Made by a program: the position numbers and the translations under genes | The notes under the pieces: generated by a model | What the model was told of the DNA's origin: nothing | Seen by the model: the letters and a program-made list of their open reading frames with translations, nothing else | Database searches by the model: none | Shown here: in pieces, positions 38,591 to 49,900 of the stretch | Layout: each line of letters starts with the position of its first letter | Numbering within the stretch: the first letter of the stretch is position 1 | NCBI GenBank assembly: GCA_964023275.1 | Contig: OZ029914.1 | Coordinates: forward strand, 40,589,924 to 40,653,923 | Direction: 5' to 3' | Length of the DNA stretch: 64,000 nucleotides | Origin: Norana najaformis | Taxonomy: Eukaryota; Annelida; Clitellata; Crassiclitellata; Hormogastridae

Positions 38591-39429
38591 ACGCATGTTT
38601 ACTTTCTGACTTTATGACTTTATGACTGAGCGCCTGTGAATAAGCTGCTTTTCGCGACTTAGCTTTCGTTGGGTGCTGTAGAAATCTCGTGATTACGATT
38701 ACGATTAGGCCTACGATTACGATTTTTGGTCAGTTAAGTGGAGTTACTAGTGACATAGGCCCTATGATAAAATAGTAGGCCTACAGTAATAACGCAGAAA
38801 GATAGGGCCTACATAAAACACGTCTCGAACTAAAAACGACACAGGCAAATAGCATACTTCTATATCATTATCAGTGTCCCATGGGTGCATGGTGCTTACT
38901 TACATCCTTGTAGGCCTGCGATATTATGGTTGTCTTGTGACCTATTTTACAGATTTGAAACTGTTTTCCGTGTTCGATGGGCAGCCAATGTAATGACTGC
39001 AATACGAGTGCACTTATTGATACTGATATTTAGGAGTCTGTGTTGTCAGGGAATGCTGAATCATTTGTAGTTCAAACTGCTAGAAGTTTTCACATATTTC
39101 TATTTGGCCTTTTCCAGTATAGTCGCCGCAATTTCAGACACTATTTACCTAATGCAGTCGCTGCCTACTCTGCCTACAGTAGTGACGTATACAGGCCTAA
39201 TAACTGCGGGAATACTGCGTCTTGTTTCGAATTAGGCTGCTTAACCGCGTGAGTGCCCTATATGTTGATAGCAGTTAGCTCCAAAAGTGACTCATAAGTG
39301 CTTTGAATCCTGAATTTTTCGTATTGGCTGATGGTTTTATGCTGGTCATAGGCCTAAATATTTCATTTCCGCACTTTTAGATAATTCAACACGCATTTGC
39401 ATATAGGAAATAACTTTTAGCCGATTACC

Positions 39430-39466
39430 ATGTTCATTTTAATCGTAGCATCAAGCTTGATAAAAG
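39430..39466 (+). CDS. Spare signal-peptide exon of the Ig receptor family
   Basis: ATG followed by 12 codons (MFILIVASSLIK) and a G, then a GTGAGT donor: the same length, phase and flanks as the first exon of Ig gene 1 at 40,534. About 1.1 kb of flanking sequence is duplicated between the two (38,945-39,740 and 39,985-41,900). No Ig exon follows before the second copy. It could be an alternative first exon of gene 1, since the phase-1 donor can join to the acceptor at 42,285, or a remnant of a lost gene. Confidence 0.6.
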
Positions 39467-40533
39467 GTGAGTTATTCAATTGAATCTTTAAGCAGACCGC
39501 GAATTTCTGATGAAATCTTATAGCGCATTAATTAGGCCACCTGTAAGTATTCGATTATACAGTGGCATTCAAATACAAGCTGCTTTAAAGGTTTCATGAA
39601 GGTGCTATGTAAATCTTGAGGTACATGCCATTTCTTGCAAACCAAGTGCAAATAAAATCTCACTATCTGCTTTATCACAACTTCTAAATAACTCAACCCT
39701 TTTCCCAATAATTGGTTATAAAAGAAACCTAAAATGATTCAACGAAAAATTTTCGGTTAATTCCGCAAATTCTCCGTTTCTTCACAAATCCCGTCATTCA
39801 CGCACCATCACTCGAGTCAACCTTTTTCTATCTATTGCTTCTCAGACTTTCCATTCAAAACTAAAGCCCCATCTATTCAAGTAGTCTTACCCTGATCCAT
39901 AGAATTAGTGGCCTTCCCAAATCTCTCTAAAAAACAACATGAACCAGCGTTTTGTATAGTAACTTGATTTTTTGTGTAGTAACTTGACACAGATTTGAAA
40001 CTGTTTTCCGTGTTCGATGGGCAGCCAGTGTAATGATTGGTAAACGGGTGAACGTATTGATATTGATATTTAGGGGTCTCTTTTGTAGTTCTGGTCAGGG
40101 AACGCTGAATCATTTATAGTTCAAACCACTAGAAGTTTTCACGTTTCACATTTCGCTATCTGGCCTTGCCAATATAGTCGCCGCAATTTCAAGCACTAAT
40201 CACCTGTTGCAGTCGCTGCCTACATTGGACCAGAAGTAAAAAATATAATATTTGCGGGCATGCTGCATCTAGTTTCGAGTTAGGCTGCTTTACCATGTGT
40301 ATGCCCTAAAATGGCACATGCTCATAACAATTAGCTCCAAAAGTGACTTTTTATAAGTGCTTTGAATCCGGTATCAACGTATACAGAGCAGTGCATTTTT
40401 ACTGGTGATCATCCTTTAACTCAGTTTTTTGCATAAGTTCACTGTTTTATGCTGGTTCTAAATATTTCATTTCCGCACTTTTAGATAATTCTGTATGCAA
40501 TTAGCGACTGGAAATAATTTTTAGCCGATTACT

Positions 40534-43500
40534 ATGTTCATTTTGATTGCAGCAGCAAGCTTGATAATAGGTGAGTTATTTAATTAATTAAATCTTTACT
40601 CAGTTCGCGAACTTCTAATGAAATATTATCAACAGTGCTTCAATTACACCACCTTTAAGTATTCGATTTTACAAGCTCCTTCTGCAGTTTTATGAAGGTT
40701 CTATATAAACCGTTCTACAATCGTATGGAGTTGACAACAAACTGATTCAGTTGTTACGAGACATAAATGGTACTTCACAAGCGGCGGTCAGGACATGTGG
40801 CAAGTTGGGACCGTGGTTTAGAACCAACAAGGGTATGAGGCAGGGTGATCCAATATCGCCCATGGTGTTTATAACAGATTTGGAAAGAGCAATGGACAAG
40901 GTCAAGAGCAAAGGAATATCAGTTCAGGGAATATGCATAAACAATTTACGTTTTGCAGATGATGTGGACATATTGGAGGAGGGACCTACAGAGCTGGAGT
41001 GCACAACACAAATGCTGAATGAAGAAGCAAAGAAATATGGACTGTACATGAACTTTGATAAGACAAAAACCATGGTATTTGGCGACAAAAATATCACCCA
41101 GCAGATAGTGGTTGAAAGAATGCAGCTGGAGAATGTAGAGAGGTTCACTTATCTTGGAAGTAATATGACATATGACCTAGATTGCAAAAGTGAAATAAAG
41201 ATACGAATAGCGAGGGGAATGGCAGTGTTGAAAGCAATGGATAAAACTTGGAAGAGCAAAGCAATCAGCATGAAAACAAAACTGGAGGTATTAAAGACAT
41301 GTGTATTCAGCACCATGATGTATGGATGTGAGACATGGGTCCTGACAAAAGACTCACGACGGAGAGTCTTGGCATTTGAGAGAAAATGTTACAGAAAAAT
41401 CCTAAGGATCGGATGGACTCAGAAGATTAGGAATGAAGAGGTCTACGAAAGAGTGGCTATAACCGAGAATCTACTGCAGAAGGTTATTCAGCGAAAACTT
41501 GGATTGTTTGGACATATCTGTAGATTGAAGGATGACAGAAATATTAAGACTCTGACGTTTGGAATTATGGAAGGTACGAACAAGAGAGGCAGACCACATC
41601 GAGAGTGGGTGGATGACATTGAGGAGTGGTGTGGCGCGGACTTGCAGAAACTGGGACATGCGGCTCAAAACAGAATCGAGTGGAGACACATTGTGAAACG
41701 GGCATCGGACACCTACGGGCATTGAGCCCATGGTTATTGATGATGATGATGATGATCTATATAAATCTCCAGATACATGTAAGATAGCCATTTCTAACTA
41801 TATGGATAAACCGGTGCAAATAAAATCTCACTAGCTGCTCTATCATAACCTCTAAATAACTCAAGCCTTTTTTCCAATAATTGGCTACAAATGATGCATA
41901 AAATAATTCCACCGGCAAGAGTTCAAATTTCCCATCCATGTATTTAATAATTAAAACTAGTTTTAATGCCATGCCAACGATTATAGCAGGCAAATGCCAG
42001 AGTAAAGACCCTAACCAATGTTAATTAAATGAAATCTGAAAATATAGTCAACGGTTAGTGACTTAGTTCTGCTCCATATCAAGAGTCAGGAATGATGAAT
42101 CATACTTAAGGCATCTTACCCAACACCTGTTCACACTTCTTATAAATAACTGCACGTGATCGATTTCATAATTGTAGGCCTATATATGAAAATAAATTAG
42201 TTGAGTGGTGTATGCTAAGTTAATTTACATAAAGACTGGTCCTAACATTGCAAGAGTTTAGACTGGCATTCTGGTAATTTTCAGGTGCATCAGCCAAGTT
42301 TACTGCGTTTCCTTCTAATACAGTAACAACTGCAGGAAGTAAGGTCGTCTTGGAATGCAAAACAAATACATCAAAGAGACTGATGTGGAAAGAACGACTT
42401 CTAGATGCAAAAGAGAAAGGTTTGTCATTTGGGCTAATCTTCACCGGAAAAAAGTTTTCCACCGAATCAGCGCAGAAATACGATATCATACTTGAAGCTG
42501 ATGGACAAGTCGATCTCAAATTCAATGCTACTTTGGACCACGCCAATGAATACATGTGCGAAGAACCAGGTGGAGATAACTTCACTGCCCAACTTACAGT
42601 TCTAGGTATACGCCTCTTCGTTTTCTTATATATTATATAAGATACATATTATTTTATATTTTGTATATCTTATTAACCTCAAGCTGTTTATTTGGTTATC
42701 ATTTGTCACCGCTTGTCGTAATATTTAGATATAAATTATGCTCATGTTAAGGCAGTAGTGTATTTTTCTTTAGTGCAAATCTATTAACATAATTTGAAAC
42801 TCTAGTGATAAGCTTTTGGTTCCCTGCAGTTGGCAATTAGCTCATCTATATTTCAGCATCTGAACCTAAATGCTACGTGAATGGAACGCAAACGACCTCC
42901 AACTTAACTGTCGTTGATGAGGGAGAATATGTAGAGCTGAAGTGTAATTTAACCTTCGCTGGACGATGGAGTCCTAATATGGAGTGGAAGCAGCAGATTA
43001 ATTTAGAGAACGACTGGAAGATCATTGCCAGCCAAGAAGAAACTGGGATAAAAGGCAATATTTGTTTCGTTTCCACAATTCTAGCTGTGAAAGACACCAA
43101 AAATGTCACCTCTTATATGTGCACAACTCGATTTCTGGAGTCTGCTCGCCCAAGAACGACTGCCGCCGAAAACATTCCAGAATATTCATATAACTGGACA
43201 TCGCCACCTTTTGTCTTACGGTGTAAGTTGATTCAATATTTTCATAATTATGTAGAACATATATTTCAATATCCAAAATGAAATTGATATGACAACTAAT
43301 TATGAATAATGTGTGAAATTGCTACTTTACAAATTTGAGAAAAAACATATTTACATAATTTAGGAATTATGACGTGCATCATTTAGACAATTATATTGAT
43401 GCATACATGCGTCCTTTTCACCAACTCTGGTTGATACAATTTAGGGTTTAGTAAATTGGTTCCTTAAGGGCGAGCAAATACAACTCCGCCACTGCCGTTC

Positions 43501-45039
43501 TCTGGATTAAAAAAGGCGATGCTAATTGTCTTCGTTATGATAAAGCGTCTTTAAACAGAAACTAGTAGTGAGCAAATACTGTTTTCATTGGCATTGCTAT
43601 AATTTTGATCACACTGTATTAAAATTAATTTGAAAACAGACCAATGGACCTACTTTAAGTCAGATATATTTCTGATCGTAATTATTTTCCGTATGAAAAA
43701 CAAAAAATGCGAGGTAAAGACCCGAATATACGAATTCAACATATTTCGGTTTACCATGTGTTTAACAATAACAACAATAGGCCTAGTTGTGGAGGTATAT
43801 TGCCTATAGATTATAACTTTGTTGCTTTTTGTTTCCAATCGCAGCTTTTTATGAAATCATGTACAGAATACAAGAAGAACAGAGTGATGAAAATCTAAAA
43901 TTCGAAAAGAAAGGTATAATGCTATAGTTACTTACAAATATTTTACTAAGCGTTTATATCTCTGTTCATACAAGTCTGAATTCGATCTCTGAAAACCAAT
44001 GTCTTGCATACTCAAGGCGCTCAGTATGTGTAATGTATCAGAGTATGTGCTAGCTCTAGGATAAAATTAGTTAAAATGGTGATTCAGAGACTTTTCTTGA
44101 AGTTTCATTTTGTCAGAAAACTGGCATGAAACAGGCAAACGTGTTTAAATTATATATTTCTTCTTTGTAGGTCTCGAACCATGGGCACTGGTGTCTTTGA
44201 TTCTAGTTGTTCTGCTGGTCATCTCGATTTCTGTAACAATCTTCGTCATACTTCGCTATATTGTCTGTCAGAAGAAAATCCAAAGTGAGTTGATGGATGG
44301 TTGTTGATTAAAGTTAATAAGTGAGTGGCCGATCGAAGGAGTAATCAACAGATTTTTTCTTGTAATGGTTGTCAGTATATTTGCCAATCTCCCTGAGTCC
44401 ATTTTCTAACGCCATGCATGGAGTGCTCCTCAGCAGAACGACATTGATAAAAATTAGATTTTTAAGAATAGTTTAGATTACAAGAAAAATCCAGATGTAG
44501 CGTGATATGAAAAAAAATCAACATAATAAAATCAACCAACGCATTGGTTCACTTAACATAATCTCACAAACCTTCAGTTTTCATTTATATGTGAACAAGT
44601 GTGCTTGCTCTTAAAATACGTTCATTCTATACTGTCATAAGTGATAAAATCTCGTTAGTTGTTTTTCATAGTGGAACATCCTGAAGATATTTCTCTACCC
44701 TTGCAGTCTTCGTCAAACGTTGACAGTCTCGTTACTGCATCCACAGACATAAGATCAGAAAGGACTCCGACTTCTATGCCTGCATACGAAGAGGTGGACA
44801 TCGAACCTCGTGCCGACACGGTGGCAGAAGGACGGACAGTTAGAGAAACACCACCAGATGAAAAGTACAGCAGTTTAGTTCAGTCTGACGTAACATCCAG
44901 AAAGCCGCACAACTACGAGGCAATCAACCTTCCTCAAATGGCCGATGACGCAAACACAATCAATATAAGACCTGAAAATGAACCAAATAATGATACAAGA
45001 GAACGTCTGCCAGATTACGTCAACATTTTGAGCCATTAA
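40534..45039 (+). CDS. Ig-superfamily receptor with tyrosine-motif tail, gene 1 (424 aa)
   Basis: Predicted type I cell-surface receptor. Exons: 40534-40570 (signal peptide), 42285-42605 (V-like Ig), 42857-43222 (C-like Ig), 43845-43913 (stalk), 44171-44284 (transmembrane), 44672-45039 (cytoplasmic tail, TAA). All introns are phase 1, and the exons sum to 1,275 nt. Ig1 has Cys37, LMWKE and Cys104 in YMC. Ig2 has LKCNLTF, GRWSPNMEWK and SYMC, with an extra Cys pair. The transmembrane helix is about residues 270-292. Tail tyrosines are Y341 (YEEV), Y368 (YSSL), Y384 (YEAI) and Y418 (YVNI). YSSL-x12-YEAI fits the ITAM spacing rule, and YVN fits a Grb2 SH2 site. N-glycosylation sequons are frequent in Ig2. 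The ligand is unknown; a role in immune or allorecognition signalling is inference from architecture. Exon 1 could instead be 39430-39466. Confidence 0.88.
40710..41756 (+). mobile_element. RTE-like LINE, 5'-truncated, in intron 1 of Ig gene 1
   Basis: Open for 325 codons (about 40,751-41,725): RT motifs RQGDPISPMVF and LRFADDVDIL, then the C-terminal region MYGCETWVLTKDSRR, FERKCYRKILRI, KLGLFGHICRL, KRGRPHREWVDDI. It ends with a TGATGATGATGATGATGAT tail. Flanked by the 9-bp target-site duplication CTATATAAA (40,701-40,709 and 41,757-41,765). The duplicated block at 39,600-39,640 is an empty site. The 5' part of RT and the endonuclease are missing. The intact frame and perfect flanks indicate a recent insertion. 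Confidence 0.92.
42285..42605 (+). CDS. Ig gene 1, exon 2: V-like Ig domain
   Basis: Borders TTTTCAG and GTATAC, phase 1 to 1. Residues 13-120. B-strand Cys in VVLECK, C-strand Trp in LMWKE, F-strand HANEYMCEE with a diverged D.(A).Y.C motif, G-strand AQLTVLG. Same length class as gene 2 exon 2 (321 versus 315 nt) but low sequence identity, as expected for a ligand-binding distal domain. Confidence 0.85.
42857..43222 (+). CDS. Ig gene 1, exon 3: C-like Ig domain
   Basis: Acceptor TTTCAG, donor GGT before GTAAGT. Motif PKC...VELKCNLTFAGRW.PNMEW...SYMCTTRF. The block C.L.F.G.W.P.M.W is shared with gene 2 exon 3 and looks like the family signature. Carries several NXT/S sequons (NLT twice, NVT, NWT). 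Ends with a hydrophilic segment before the stalk. Confidence 0.85.
43845..43913 (+). CDS. Ig gene 1, exon 4: extracellular stalk
   Basis: 69 nt, phase 1 to 1. The charged sequence (YRIQEEQSDENLKFEKKG) links Ig2 to the membrane helix. Supported mainly by exact phase, splice borders (TCGCAG, GGTATA) and position; gene 2 has an 81-nt exon of unrelated sequence in the same place. Confidence 0.6.
44171..44284 (+). CDS. Ig gene 1, exon 5: transmembrane segment
   Basis: 114 nt, phase 1 to 1. Helix from LVSLILVVLLVISISVTIFV followed by ILRYIVCQKK, a basic stop-transfer. No charged residue inside the membrane, so no DAP12/FcR-gamma type pairing is suggested. Gene 2 has the same exon length and the shared core VLLVIS. 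Confidence 0.9.
44672..45039 (+). CDS. Ig gene 1, exon 6: cytoplasmic tail with four tyrosine motifs
   Basis: Tail of about 121 residues. Motifs in order: PAYEEVD, KYSSLVQSDV, NYEAINLP, DYVNI. They match, in order, the tail of gene 2 (AYENV, KYSAL, NYETINLP, EYVNI), while the linkers are poorly conserved, which is the pattern expected for phosphotyrosine signalling sites. None is a strict (I/V/L/S)xYxx(L/V/I) ITIM because position -2 is P, E, H or P. Confidence 0.88.
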
Positions 45040-46957
45040 ATTCGTTAAAAAATAGAATTTAGTGTATTCAGCCTCATTCAGTATGGCATATTTCAACCTG
45101 TATTACTCATTATCTTCTTGTATTACTCATTGACTTTCTTATTCCAAACTCATATGTCCTTCTAATTATCCTTCCCTACTGAAATGTATACTGCAACTAC
45201 ATGCAATGAGAACTGTAACTACAGTAACGTGGAATGACACCAATTATATTTTCTCTAAGTTGAAAATTACAAAAATATTATTTGTAAATGGATTCCAGAT
45301 TGCTATATTTATGCATCGATAAGACCTGTTCTAGATCGAAGGGGAGCTTTCTGTAGCACATGCAATATATTGTTAAATGTATTGGACCGTCAACATGGAC
45401 AGTGGACATTCCAAATATTCAGATTTTTTAACGCAACTGCGTAACTTTAAAAATGATAAAACGACTTTAGCTGGTATTAAGTTATATAATTTTAGTCCTT
45501 AAGTGGCATTCTTTGCATATTTTATTATGAGTCTGACCCATTTGTTTTTACATTCGTTAAGAAATTGCTAAGTATCAGCTAAGCATTTACCAATGTTCTT
45601 TGGCTTTATCTCAATTGATTGTTTTTAAACGGCCCATAATTAAGCAGGATTTTGATGCTTTTTGGGTCTGCGATCATGAAGTACACCGATGACCTGTTAA
45701 TTTTAGGTTAAACTTGTATCTTCTCAATTTTGGGGACGAAAAACGAAGATGAAACAATGCAAGAATGAATAGTGAAAGTAATAATAGAAACGAAGATGAA
45801 ACAATGCAAGAATGAATAGTGAAAGTAATAATAGAAATGGCGACAATAATCATACAGTTTAAGTTTATGGTGGTAAATATTAATTTAGATAATCATTTAT
45901 GCGCCTATACAATAAATAATGAAAGCCTATAAAATAACCTTGTTGAAGACTTGTTCACACTTTTCTTTTCAATAAACAGCATACACGGAAAACAAGCTTC
46001 TGTAGCCTACACTACAACTTTGAAGCAACTAATTAATAAGTGGATCGCATTTACCCTGCCAGCATGCCCATTAGGGTGGTCCATGTATGCATGGTACTTT
46101 CCTTTTCTGCTCGAAAAGCTATTATTGCGTTGCCGACTCTAAATTACGGCCACAGCTCTAAGCCTTTATGAAATTAATGTTAAAAATACGATTTTAGGAC
46201 AATCAATAATTACACACAAACCACAGTTCAACTGTGCATAATTAACTTTCACTTTTGTCCAACCAATGTCGGGTTTGTGGTACATGTGCACGGCGCAAGC
46301 TCGGCTTTGCGGTACATATGTACGGCCAAAGCTCTGCACATCACAGCTAAACGTCGTGTTTCTTTCTCAGATCTGTAATTTTGTGACTGTAGCATCCGTT
46401 CTTTACACGACACTACCGAAAAGACCCAACCAATTAGACTTTTCCTTTGTAAAGAGCAGCAAGTAGTGAGTTTCAGACAGCATACGAGAATCTGCGTTTG
46501 CCAAACTTCTATCTTGACAGTTCGAATCTAGACCGCTCGATGAGCTAAGCGGATGCGGGGCAGAAGGCTTGCCGTTGAAGTGACAAGTGCAGGCAGCCTA
46601 CGAGATGAGCTGCGCCCTGCATGCATGATCAAACGCATACAGGACGCATAGGCCTAATTAACTTTAACCTAGGTAGTGGATGTAAGCCATTTTCTAGAAT
46701 CGCATTATGCCATTACGTTTTGTTAACGCACAACGGCATAACTGCTTTCCTGCAACACATTATACATTCCAGTTTGGCTTCAGTATCTACGTGTAATTAA
46801 ATACAAAACCAGCATCCATAGACCTGTAGCTTGATAGCGTAAGCGCACATTGACATAAGTGTAATTAAGACACGTCAGACGGAAATTGAAGCGTTTTCAA
46901 TGATAAACGACATTTCCGTTGTAGTACGTCAGTCGACTGTCGTTTTACATAGCAGTC
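45040..46957. other. Spacer and 5' flank of Ig gene 2
   Basis: No gene seen. From about 45,340 onward it is homologous to 61,255-63,521 in front of gene 3. It includes a 47-bp tandem duplication (45,730-45,838, unit ACGAAGATGAAACAATGCAA and onward) that is single-copy at 61,640. Possible AATAAA signals for gene 1 lie at 45,911 and 45,972, but both are far from the stop. Confidence 0.5.
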
Positions 46958-49900
46958 ATGTGGATCATCTTATCAGCAGCGTTCATCGGCGGTAAGTTTC
47001 TTTACCTAATATGATATGTCTGTGCAATATTGTTCGATTTAAGCGTATTTTTTATATGTATGCTAAAGTTACCAGCTCTATACGACTCAAAATGACAGAC
47101 TTCGTCCTCTTTATGTGAACTTAAACTTAGCCCAACATAACAGCTTCGTTTTCCTTGTTCCTGGTCTCACGTGAACAGGATCTTGTACTTCCCAAAAATA
47201 TGTCTGGACAACCCCTGTTACATGACGCAGCGCTCGTGAATAAGCTAGAATGCCCTGCCTAAAGCATTTAAGTAGCGTTTTAGAAATGTATAGTTTACCA
47301 TAACAATTAGTACGATTACGAATCTAAATGCTTCGAGGGTTTACTTAATTGTGTTATAACGCGATATCTACGGGAATCCCTGTTAACTTTGAAAGACTTC
47401 TCAGTCTGGAGTTGAAAATAGAAGTCTAAACTAAGGTCCATGGCTGGAATTTGAAGTGTGTGGCTGTAACTATGCAGGTCTAAAGGCTACATTTTGACAC
47501 CTGCGGTTGGACCTTCGCACGCTGGGAAATATGAAATTAAGTTAATCAAACATATAGTCAAAGTGTCATCATTACTACGCTAGCATCTTCATCGTAATCG
47601 TAAACTCAAAATTTCTATAGAGCTACTTGAAAGCTAAGCGCAGGGCACCAGCTCATTCACGAGCGCTGCGTCGAGTTATTGAGGTTGCCCAAAGATGCCA
47701 TGTCAGGAACCAAGTTCGGTTGCCAGAAGACCAGAGATAGGAAGGGAGAGAAGGTTAGGGTGGGTTATGTTTCAGCTGAGAGAAATCGAAAGACAGAGGA
47801 TTCGATTGAACAGGGTGGGGTTTTGTTGGCAAGGTGAGACCAGTTTTGAATGGAATGCCTGAGCAGTAATGGATAAAGTGAACGATGGAAAGGGATTAAG
47901 GAGCACAGAATTTGAGAAATTCAGGAGGGAGATCGTTCCAGAGTCGAGATGTATTCATGTTATTCCCACCTCATCCTCTTCTCATAAAGGCTAATGAAAT
48001 AACTTCAAAACGTCTGTAACACAAAAACGTCTGTAGCATTCCACTTCCAGATTATTTCACGTAGGTATATAAATGATGCATTTCACTTGCAGGCTTTTAA
48101 AGAATTTCTTTCTGAACTGACACTTCACAGAAGTGCCATTTGATGCGATTATCATAAAGGCACCCCAGTTTAATATGAATGTTTGCTGCCATTATAGAAG
48201 CTGCACTCAAAAATAGCAAATATTTCACGTTAATAGGCCAACTTTTTAAAAATTATAACTGGCCATTTCATTTGAAAGAAAAAGTCCAATATACATATCT
48301 ATATATAGCGTTATATATAATAAAAAATATAAAATAAAAGTAGCAGTAGGATTAGAAGGTTGTTCGTGGCATAAAACCCGCTGGCATAAAATTTTATTAG
48401 TGGGCATGCATGCACTCCTATCGCAAGAGAAAGATAAAAGATACCGAATTAACAAACTTCAGGCGATTTTATAAACCGCACACTCTAACAGTTAATCTTT
48501 TCACATATTGGACCATATTAAATTTTTGTTTTTAAGCATTTAATCGAATTTACAAGGATATTATGTCATGTTTCTGTTTTTAGAAGAAACCCCTTGTTAA
48601 TTTGGAAGAGGCCCCAAACTTATCCTTAGACTAGTGTGTTTTAAACCCTTCGACAGATTTCTGAAAGTAGCGCATTAATAATATTCAGATAAACCCGTAT
48701 TTATATGCCAACTTATTACCACCGTCAGTTGATGTTGTAGCTGTGGCTAAAGTTCACGAAGGACCGAAGAATATGGCAGTCACTGCAGGTGAAGCGACGC
48801 AGATGACATGTGCACAAGATTCAGCAGATACAGTTTTCTGGTTTCATACTTCGCCGAAAGATAAGATCGAACAAACTCTGTTTGACGGAACGAAAATTTC
48901 CCATGCCAATTTTTCAAATACAAATGCAACGGGTCGAGTGCGTGGGCAGATTTTAAATATCAATCCAGTGCAATTGGAAAACTCTGGAGTTTTCAAATGC
49001 TTAGTAAATGAAGAGGAACTTTCTGCTCAACTAATAGTCTTAGGTGAGCTTTCTTTTGTACGGTTATTTTAGTTTCGCTATTCTGTCTTTTTAGATCCTT
49101 ATGTCATCCATCAAATTAACCGTCAATAATCTCTGCTGGCTGACATAAATTCTTAAGCATCTATGACGTGGTCTGAAAGAGATATAAGATGAGGCTGTAC
49201 CATAGCAAAGCAAGACTATGACCAACCTGTCGGATTAGCAGTTTTACTCGTGGGCACTTCTCTCACAACAGAAGGTTGAAAGATAAAGAGTTTACAAATT
49301 GCATGTGATTCTATTATCCGCGCACTCTAATATTTTACAAGTTATCAAAAGTAGTGCTTTATTAACTTTTGTTTTCAAATGAAATATTTTATCGAGTGTA
49401 CCAGGATTGTCTATCACGTGTTGGCCTTCAGATGAATTATACTTTAATAGGATCGTGTATGTGATGGCTGCAGTTGATATTAATGTTGTAATAAAATCAC
49501 TGTACCTAACCACTCTTCATTAATGAGCCGTCTGTCTGTCTGTCTGTCTGTCCTCCAGGCTTCAACATACCTCAACGACTCTGGTCTGCACTTAACCGAT
49601 TCGGTCAGGTCAGGGTTGTTGTGCACATAATCTCGTCAAATGAGGTCAAACCACAGGTCCTTCGTTCAGCTGTGGTGTAGTGCAGACTATGGCGCACATG
49701 ATCGAATTTTGTCCGCAAAACACATTCAAATGGCGGAGTATTGGCTCTTCATCTCTCTGGTGATGACGCTTGCAACTGGCTGGGCTTGAATCGCTTACGC
49801 TTTAAGAACTCTTCCTAAATAAACAGTTTATAAATAAACAGAACTCGTGGAAGTTATTTACAAGTGTGCCAAGATAAGCCATTGCAATGCGATGCATGTA

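Noticed and set aside
44672-45039. Strict ITIM call for the receptor tails
   Set aside because: Position -2 of each tyrosine is P, E, H or similar rather than I/V/L/S, so I report ITAM-spaced YxxL/I motifs and a YVN site instead of ITIMs.
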